Assembly: GCF_902168435.1 (NCBI RefSeq)
Contig: NZ_LR656165.1
Coordinates: forward strand, 124,001 to 188,000
Source of the DNA: Bacillus marasmi
GTDB taxonomy: Bacteria > Bacillota > Bacilli > Bacillales > Cytobacillaceae
Reading direction: 5' to 3'
DNA length: 64,000 nt
Below, in pieces: positions 58,516 to 64,000 of the stretch (positions are counted from its first letter, which is position 1; every line of letters starts with the position of its first letter). Made by a program: the position numbers and the translations under genes. Below the pieces are notes generated by a model, which saw only the letters and a program-made list of their open reading frames with translations, was not told the origin of the DNA and ran no database searches.

Positions 58516-58970
58516 TTGAGTTCACCCACTTCTTTGTAACCGTATGTTCGATATACTTCATCGAGTTCTCCTTCTTTTTCTTCTTCAACGATTACCGTAA
58601 TAAGCCTAAGCTTATCTAAAGCATAGGGTGTACCTGTTTCAGTTTGTTGCTTTACTTCATTATTCGCTTGACTGATAAGTACTTTTGGGAAGTAGCGGTG
58701 ATTGTTTACAACGATTCCTTGTGTAGAATCAAATCCAATGAGGCCTTCTAATTGGGCTGAGGTTAGCGTCGTGTCAAAATCAGACTCTCGCACTTTTATG
58801 AGGATTTCTTGGCTTAATTGACTTGCTGTGCCAATGCCTTTATTAATTTCAACATGGGTTCTATTTTGGAGAAAGTAACCTAAAAATACCGAAAATACAA
58901 TTGATAAAATCGTAATTGATAGAAGGATTTCAAGCAGCAAATATCCGTTTTCATTTTTTAATGGACACAT
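58512..58970 (-). CDS. Minor pilin-like protein V of triplet C
   Basis: A 152-residue prepilin-like protein: NENG-YLLLEILLSITILSIVFSV. Glu5 of the mature protein is present. Length, order and a C-terminal ELDEVYRTYGYKEVGE resemble the V proteins of triplets A and B. The ATG has AGGAGGAAG upstream. It is first in a run that continues into pilB-pilT-pilC, so it may head the whole pilus operon. A 306-bp AT-rich divergent region separates it from triplet A. Confidence 0.82.
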   Translation of the reverse strand: MCPLKNENGYLLLEILLSITILSIVFSVFLGYFLQNRTHVEINKGIGTASQLSQEILIKVRESDFDTTLTSAQLEGLIGFDSTQGIVVNNHRYFPKVLISQANNEVKQQTETGTPYALDKLRLITVIVEEEKEGELDEVYRTYGYKEVGELN

Positions 58971-59276
58971 GACTACTTCCTCCTATTTATTTTCCTAAAA
59001 ATATATTTACCACTTTTATAATAGCAAATCCCGATAAAAAATAATCTACTTTAAACAATTTCTCTGACATAATATTTACTTAATTTCCATAACTATACGA
59101 AAAACTACCTCAACCTCTTACCTTACTATTAAAATAGTTAATCAAGTAGGACGTATGATATACTAACAAAAGGAAAGTAAGATTAATTTTGGTATTTTAA
59201 TATACATATTTTCAGCAACTTTAATATGATGAAATTCGTCAATGCAATTTGTTTCGCCTTTGAAAGGAATGATTTT
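58971..59276. other. Divergent AT-rich intergenic region between triplets C and A
   Basis: About 306 bp, very AT-rich, that must hold promoters for both directions. TATGATATACT near 59155-59165 is the best plus-strand -10, and TATTATAAAA near 59015-59030 the best minus-strand one. Neither has a convincing -35. No gene seen. Confidence 0.4.
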
Positions 59277-59741
59277 ATGATAATAATCCGTTCACAAAAA
59301 GGTGTTACCCTTATTGAAGTGATCGCATCCATTACAATCTTATCGATTGTGTTCATTAGCATTATTAACTTTTTTCCACAAATGGGCCTCATGAACACCC
59401 AAAATGAAGAAAAGATAGAAGGAGTTAATTATACGAAGCAATTATTGGTTAAATGGAAAAACTCCGAGGAAGTACGCGAGCTTGTTCCTGATAAGTTAGA
59501 AAATCTTGCAAAAACGAAGGAAAACTCTTCTGACTATATTTATTATGATGATGTTCTTAAAAATGAAGATTATATTACCTTTAAGACGACAAGGAATAAT
59601 TTGAACATAGAAATACACATTTATACAACTGATGAACTGAATACCTCATCTGGAGCCTATCAAATTCATGTTCTAGCCAAAGATAAAAGAGGAAATCTCA
59701 TGAGTGAATCATTTGGATATGTCATGTCAAAAATTAGGTGA
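59277..59741 (+). CDS. Minor pilin-like protein V of triplet A
   Basis: A 154-residue prepilin: SQKG-VTLIEVIASITILSIVFIS. It is homologous to the triplet B V protein: both have INxFPQMGxxNxQNExK at the end of the helix, a KQ(L/I)LV(K/E)W segment, and a C-terminal (Y/H)QIHV...ESFGY. The ATG at 59277 (GAAAGG site) is preferred over an ATG 17 codons upstream. First gene of the only plus-strand triplet. Confidence 0.85.
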   Translation: MIIIRSQKGVTLIEVIASITILSIVFISIINFFPQMGLMNTQNEEKIEGVNYTKQLLVKWKNSEEVRELVPDKLENLAKTKENSSDYIYYDDVLKNEDYITFKTTRNNLNIEIHIYTTDELNTSSGAYQIHVLAKDKRGNLMSESFGYVMSKIR

Positions 59742-59750
59742 TTATTAATT

Positions 59751-60188
59751 ATGAGAAATGAACGGGGTATCACACTAGTTGAAAGTCTTGCTGCACTTAC
59801 AATTCTCTCGATTATCGGGGTTATTATTTGGAATGTATTTTTCCAAGGCTATAATTTTTCCAAAAATGCAGCTTCAAAAAACATGATGCAGCAAGAGGCA
59901 AATATTATTATTGCCCATTTAAACCGAATCCATCAAACTGCTGTATCTTATAAAATTTCTATTCCTGAAAATGGCACTATAGAGATTACTGTAAATGAAC
60001 GGAATCACTCCACAAGGAAGGTTTTATTTAAAAACTCACAGCTCCTTTTTCAAATAAATAAGATTGGAAAAATAGATCCAAAAAACGATGATATTGATTT
60101 AATTATTACTATAAAAGATAAAAACAATCCTGATAATTTCGTAGAAGTTGAGACTTTATTGTATCGACTCAAAGGGGGCGGAAGCTAG
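59751..60188 (+). CDS. Minor pilin-like protein W of triplet A
   Basis: A 145-residue prepilin: MRNERG-ITLVESLAALTILSIIGVI. It aligns closely with the triplet B W protein: both have TILSIIGxxIWNVFFQGYxF, QQEAN and a C-terminal VE(V/T)xTLLYRLKGG / ETVLSRLKSGD. It lies 9 bp after V. Its stop overlaps the X start by one base. Confidence 0.87.
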   Translation: MRNERGITLVESLAALTILSIIGVIIWNVFFQGYNFSKNAASKNMMQQEANIIIAHLNRIHQTAVSYKISIPENGTIEITVNERNHSTRKVLFKNSQLLFQINKIGKIDPKNDDIDLIITIKDKNNPDNFVEVETLLYRLKGGGS

Positions 60189-61480
60189 TGAAGGAATCAA
60201 GTAACGAAAATGGCTACTCACTAATAACCATCCTACTATTCATAACGATATTCACAATTATTTTCCTATCCTTCATTGGATATTCTTTTAATACTGTTAA
60301 ACACAACAAAGTAGTGGAAACGCAAACTAAAACAGTTACATTAGCAGAAATGGGAGTCTCGTTTATTCAAACAGCCATTACTGACATATATCACGCCAGG
60401 CAAACTGAAGTAGACAACTATATATTAGCGGAAATCCAAAAGGATAACCCGGTAAAAACAAATGATGAATATACGAATTTAGCTATCAATAAAACCGCTA
60501 CCTACCTCCAAGAAGATATAAAAAATTATTTGGGATATGATCCTAACGTAAATCCAGTTTTACAAAAAGATATTAATTCAGATTCAGCTTACTTCATTAA
60601 TAACTTCACGATTAATAGCGACACCGATAAAAATGAAATAAGAATTAGTTTTGATAGCACAGGAACTGATGGAGAAAAAAAATCTCCTATTAATTCTGAA
60701 ATGATTATTCAGTTATCACCTAAAATGGATAATGATAGTGGTATCCACCTTGGGATCAAAATCCCAAATTTTAATCAGATTCTAAAACCCGATGGATGTA
60801 ATTCTGATGTTTGTGGCGACTTAATTGAACTTGTCGATGGAGTATTGGATTGGATTGTTAATAATTTAAACAATGTAACCAATAAAACGATTTACTCGAC
60901 TCATGGAATTGATTTAGATAAAAACGATAATATCAACAGTTCTGAGAATTTAAAAATGCATGCTGTTGGCACTATAAATATTGCTGGCAATATGAATAAC
61001 GCTTTAAATTTACTGCTAGAGACCCAGTCTGATGCCATATTTGGAAGTCAGTTACGTACAGAAGGAAATTCTAAGCTTTTCATTAAAAATAATATGATAA
61101 CACAAGGGAATACAGATATTGATCATAACAGCTTAGTTTATGTGGGAAATGATTTAACAAACAATAAGCACTTAAATCTTAAGGGGGATTCATCAACTTA
61201 TGTTGAGGAGACCGCAAAGGTAAATGATATGCTTAATATAAGTTCAAATGCAAAAATGTGCGTGAAAAACAATGTTGAATTAACAAATTTAAGCAATATC
61301 AATATTGATAGCAGTATAGGTTTAATTGTGAATGGAAAGATTTTATTAAACGGGTATGAGTACAAGGATTCTATTCGTGGGGTCAAGGTTGGACCAGAAA
61401 TATACAATCAATTATGTGAGCCCACTCTTCCGTATGAGTGGGCTAAAGAAATAGAGAATAATGTGAACTATTCCTATTAG
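60188..61480 (+). CDS. Large minor pilin-like protein X of triplet A
   Basis: A 430-residue protein starting at a GTG that shares a base with the W stop. The N-terminus NENG-YSLITILLFITIFTIIFLS is prepilin-like but lacks Glu5. It is followed by TLAEMGVSFIQTAI, the X marker. Residues 250-400 have repeated strand-turn units (SKLFIKNN, SLVYVGNDL, STYVEETAKV) suggestive of a beta-helix. Cysteines are in GCNSDVCGD, KMCVKNNVEL and YNQLCEPTLP. It ends NNVNYSY and is followed by a strong terminator. Confidence 0.8.
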   Translation: MKESSNENGYSLITILLFITIFTIIFLSFIGYSFNTVKHNKVVETQTKTVTLAEMGVSFIQTAITDIYHARQTEVDNYILAEIQKDNPVKTNDEYTNLAINKTATYLQEDIKNYLGYDPNVNPVLQKDINSDSAYFINNFTINSDTDKNEIRISFDSTGTDGEKKSPINSEMIIQLSPKMDNDSGIHLGIKIPNFNQILKPDGCNSDVCGDLIELVDGVLDWIVNNLNNVTNKTIYSTHGIDLDKNDNINSSENLKMHAVGTINIAGNMNNALNLLLETQSDAIFGSQLRTEGNSKLFIKNNMITQGNTDIDHNSLVYVGNDLTNNKHLNLKGDSSTYVEETAKVNDMLNISSNAKMCVKNNVELTNLSNINIDSSIGLIVNGKILLNGYEYKDSIRGVKVGPEIYNQLCEPTLPYEWAKEIENNVNYSY

Positions 61481-61482
61481 TT

Positions 61483-61522
61483 GAGGTTATGGACAAGAGT
61501 TATCCATAACCTCTTGTTTTTA
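61483..61522 (+). terminator. Terminator after triplet A
   Basis: GAGGTTATGGA / TCCATAACCTC arms followed by TTGTTTTT, directly after the X stop. Confidence 0.92.
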
Positions 61523-61537
61523 CATATTTTATTAATA

Positions 61538-61556
61538 TGTTGGTACAGGTACCACA
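61538..61556. other. Small palindrome between convergent triplets A and B
   Basis: TTGGTAC-AG-GTACCA(C)AA, an almost perfect palindrome downstream of triplet B on its strand. It lacks a T run, so it is a poor terminator. Confidence 0.4.
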
Positions 61557-61584
61557 ATTGCTTTTAGATATATTACTTTTATTA

Positions 61585-63036
61585 TTAATAGCTATAATCA
61601 AACTTCGGAGAAATTTCCAATGAACCCCAACTGATAATCTCTGTCATTGTTGGTGGAGGTGCGTTGTTACGTTTACATGCATTTTCAAAATCAGTTGGAT
61701 TGGTATTAACTGTTGATGCGCTTTTGGTGTATGTCGATGATTTAGCATATATTTTACTTGAAGTATCTTTATTGATGTTAACATTGTGTTTTGGATCAAA
61801 CTTACCATCTACACATAAAACCGCATTATTGTTTAAATTTATTGCATCATCAACGTCCGTATAACCCTTAATATGGAGAGTTGAATTATTTAATGTAAAA
61901 CCCTTTTTCAAATATGTGTCATCTTCAATATAAAGCTTCGAGTTATTACTAAGGTTTAACGTCTCATGGAAATTCACCTTCACGGTATTGCTCGGATCTC
62001 CTTTAATATATAGGAATGAATTATTAAGAGAAGTATTTTTCTTAAAGTCAGCATTTCCTACATATATCTTGGAATTCCCCTTAATATCCACAACCTTATT
62101 GAAATCGGCAAAACCTGTAATATAGAGGTTTGAATAGTTTTCAATCGTCAACCCGTCAGAATTTGAAAACTTAATATCGCCGCCAACAAATAGATTACTT
62201 TTTGTAATTTTTACTGATTTTTTAAAATCCACATCGTTTTCCACATAAACAGTCGACTCCGAGATTGGATTATTCATATTTCCATTAACGTCTAACGATT
62301 TAACTTTGACTGTCGATTTATTAAACTTCAAATCGTTGAAATTGTTTGGAGTTACAATATCACGTAAATCAAGGCAGGATTTACCGCTATAATCAAAGTT
62401 GTTCGAAAACGTACAGCCAATCGTAATCGTATCTGGAAAAGTAATTTTTAATGAAGGAGGAAGTTGAACGATATTTTCAGGTTGCCCAGTACCTTGTTCA
62501 ACACTTTGCACCATTGTAACAAAATTGGAGAAGTTAATTGTTACACTGGCAGTTATTTCTGAAGGTTTGCCATTGTTGTCACCAATGCTCTTAGCACTGA
62601 CAACTAGCTCCTGGCCTGATACGTTTTTTGTAAAAGTGATTGATTCAAGTTTAAATGAGGCATTTTCGTTATTTTTTATAGGAACAGTCAGTGGCTTAAT
62701 TTCATCATCCAATTTATCTATTAATATATCAATTGCGCGTTCTGTATAATGTCCTTCTGGGTTTTCGATATTGCCGTTGGTTGCATGCTCTGCTTCTACT
62801 ATTGTAGTTACTTGATTTATAAGGTTATTCGAGGCATTTTTTACAGCATGCTCAAAATACCTCGCTCCCATCTCAGCCAACTCAACTGATTGAGATTTGC
62901 TTTCTACAACAACGTTTTGCTTAGCACCTGTGAACGCGTTTGACACTAACGCTAAAGAAAGTACGCCAAAAACAATGATTGTCAATAAAACAGTTATCAG
63001 CGCATAACCTTGATTATTTTTTAAAATATCTTTCAT
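61585..63036 (-). CDS. Large minor pilin-like protein X of triplet B, beta-helix repeats
   Basis: A 483-residue protein. NNQG-YALITVLLTIIVFGVLSLA is prepilin-like without Glu5, followed by the X marker ELAEMGARYFEHAV. Residues about 240-450 contain eight to nine repeats of roughly 20 residues with the pattern NSxLYIxG.xDFxKxVxI (SNLFVGGDIKF, SNLYITGFADF, SKIYVGNADF, SKLYIEDDTY), strongly suggesting a right-handed beta-helix. Cysteines are in IGCTFSN, KSCLDLRD, VLCVDGKFD and ENACKRNN. It ends KFDYSY, like the triplet A protein. Confidence 0.82.
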   Translation of the reverse strand: MKDILKNNQGYALITVLLTIIVFGVLSLALVSNAFTGAKQNVVVESKSQSVELAEMGARYFEHAVKNASNNLINQVTTIVEAEHATNGNIENPEGHYTERAIDILIDKLDDEIKPLTVPIKNNENASFKLESITFTKNVSGQELVVSAKSIGDNNGKPSEITASVTINFSNFVTMVQSVEQGTGQPENIVQLPPSLKITFPDTITIGCTFSNNFDYSGKSCLDLRDIVTPNNFNDLKFNKSTVKVKSLDVNGNMNNPISESTVYVENDVDFKKSVKITKSNLFVGGDIKFSNSDGLTIENYSNLYITGFADFNKVVDIKGNSKIYVGNADFKKNTSLNNSFLYIKGDPSNTVKVNFHETLNLSNNSKLYIEDDTYLKKGFTLNNSTLHIKGYTDVDDAINLNNNAVLCVDGKFDPKHNVNINKDTSSKIYAKSSTYTKSASTVNTNPTDFENACKRNNAPPPTMTEIISWGSLEISPKFDYSY

Positions 63037-63039
63037 TCT

Positions 63040-63468
63040 TTAATCACCACTCTTTAATCTAGATAGGACTGTCTCTATGGTTACTTTATTTTGTTCATCA
63101 TTTTTATCTGCGGCAATTAAGGTAAAATTTAGATTTTCAATATCTGGATTGACGTTTTTATTACCGCTAAAGTTGGATTTTAAACAAATTTGCGGATTCT
63201 TTAAGACAAGTGTATCAGAACTATTCGCTAGCTTAATTTCGCAGTTCGATACAGTAATTTGATATGAATTTGCTGAACCTCTATGGAAATTCATCATCGA
63301 AGTTATCGCAACATTGGCTTCCTGCTGGATCTGACTTTTTTTAATAGTTTTGCTCGAAAATTGATAGCCTTGAAAGAAAACATTCCATATCCCCATACCA
63401 ATAATTGAAAGGATAGTGACAGTAGCTAATACCTCGAGAAGAGTAATTCCTTTTTCATTGTGATACAT
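63040..63468 (-). CDS. Minor pilin-like protein W of triplet B
   Basis: A 142-residue prepilin: NEKG-ITLLEVLATVTILSIIGMG. It is the clear paralogue of the triplet A W protein (IWNVFFQGYQFSSK, QQEANVAITSMMN) and contains one cysteine pair (SNCEIKL, PQICLKS) absent from its paralogue. It starts 3 bp after the V stop, and X follows 3 bp after it. Confidence 0.87.
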   Translation of the reverse strand: MYHNEKGITLLEVLATVTILSIIGMGIWNVFFQGYQFSSKTIKKSQIQQEANVAITSMMNFHRGSANSYQITVSNCEIKLANSSDTLVLKNPQICLKSNFSGNKNVNPDIENLNFTLIAADKNDEQNKVTIETVLSRLKSGD

Positions 63469-63471
63469 ATC

Positions 63472-63927
63472 TTATTCCCCCAAGACCAGATAACCAAAGC
63501 TTTCGCCAACCAAGACATTTTTATTATTTTTTAACTGCACATGGATTTGATGTACCTTTGTTGGACCTGATTTTGCAATGCTAGCATCGAGGTCTGAATC
63601 CTTAGCAATTTTTACAACGACTTTTTCGTCATCGCGTGTTGCTTCTGATATATAGTATGTATCCTTTTCCTCCAAATACGCTGGCTTCGAATACATTATT
63701 GGATTGCTGAGATAGTTGATTACTTCGGTGTCCTCTTGCCATTCAACAAGTATCTGCTTCGCTGTATTGATTCCCTGTAATTTGGTTTCATTTTGTTGAT
63801 TTAAAAAACCCATTTGCGGGAAAATATTCATTATTGAGATAAGAATGAGGATTAATATTGAAATGGAAATAAGGACTTCAAGGAGTGAAATTCCGTCTTG
63901 ATTCAATACCCCTATCAATTTTTTCAT
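63472..63927 (-). CDS. Minor pilin-like protein V of triplet B
   Basis: A 151-residue prepilin: NQDG-ISLLEVLISISILILILISI, Glu5 present. It is the paralogue of the triplet A V protein (NIFPQMGFLNQQNETK, VHQIHVQLK, GESFGYLV). The ATG at 63927 follows GAGGTGATG. It heads triplet B; the 73 bp to the window edge are AT-rich and probably contain its promoter. Confidence 0.85.
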   Translation of the reverse strand: MKKLIGVLNQDGISLLEVLISISILILILISIMNIFPQMGFLNQQNETKLQGINTAKQILVEWQEDTEVINYLSNPIMYSKPAYLEEKDTYYISEATRDDEKVVVKIAKDSDLDASIAKSGPTKVHQIHVQLKNNKNVLVGESFGYLVLGE

Positions 63928-64000
63928 CAGCATCACCTCACTATCTTTATTATTATTTCTTTTTAATTATTTTTTTAATATAACACTAATATATCGCTTT

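Noticed and set aside
61538-61556. Inversion site (recombinase half-sites) between triplets A and B
   Set aside because: Only one short palindrome is seen, with no matching copy at the outer ends of the triplets and no recombinase gene in the window.

Overview
The window is a chromosomal segment of an endospore-forming member of the Bacillaceae (Bacillus sensu lato). The evidence is direct. Sporulation genes are spread throughout (spoVB, bofC, safA, a YhcN/CoxA-type lipoprotein, spo0B, spoIVFA/FB, spoIIB). The gene order from aspS-hisS through relA, recJ, secDF, ruvAB, safA, pheA, obg, rplU-rpmA, minCD and mreBCD to radC-maf follows the Bacillus subtilis order closely. AGGAGG-type ribosome binding sites are strong, and many genes start with TTG or GTG. 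The species cannot be named from the sequence alone. Most genes lie on the minus strand, so transcription mainly runs from high to low coordinates. No rRNA, tRNA, prophage, transposase or CRISPR was found.

Layout. 1-3.5 kb: aspS (cut by the window edge) and hisS under a T-box leader, then a small YrzK-like gene. 3.6-12.1 kb: SH3b/amidase (YrvJ type), a 52-bp repeat array, dtd-relA, recJ-apt. 12.5-18.3 kb: secDF, comN, spoVB, a DUF421 protein and a small membrane protein. 18.3-22.7 kb: ruvA-ruvB-DUF2905-queA-tgt-yajC. 23-29 kb: bofC, YhcN-type lipoprotein, nadE, a kinase-fold gene coupled to safA, and niaR. 29.7-33 kb: spo0B-obg-pheB-pheA. 33.6-38 kb: rplU-prp-rpmA, RNase G, spoIVFA-FB. 38-43.6 kb: minC-minD, mreB-C-D, maf-radC. 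43.8-64 kb: a block without counterpart in B. subtilis apart from spoIIB and the prepilin peptidase. It holds an O-antigen-ligase-like membrane protein, spoIIB, and a full type IV pilus system (PilB, PilT, PilC, PilD, major pilin, PilM/N/O). A VanW-type wall protein, a membrane protein with an acidic tail, and nine minor-pilin-like genes complete it.

Two observations stand out. First, the minor pilins fall into three homologous triplets with the same internal order (called here V-W-X). Two are on the minus strand and one is inverted on the plus strand, so triplets A and B converge tail to tail. The large X members carry repeats resembling a beta-helix and a shared cysteine motif. This looks like a set of alternative pilus-tip modules. 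Second, five separate intergenic spacers hold tandem repeats whose sequences differ between loci but which almost all keep a 52-bp period. Several units contain inverted repeats. They look like diverged members of one repeat superfamily.

Regulatory signals readable in the sequence include the hisS T-box with its promoter and terminator, good sigma-A promoters for relA, recJ, secDF and rplU, and a probable L21 leader. A sigma-E-like promoter precedes safA and a sigma-G-like promoter precedes bofC. There are also many intrinsic terminators.
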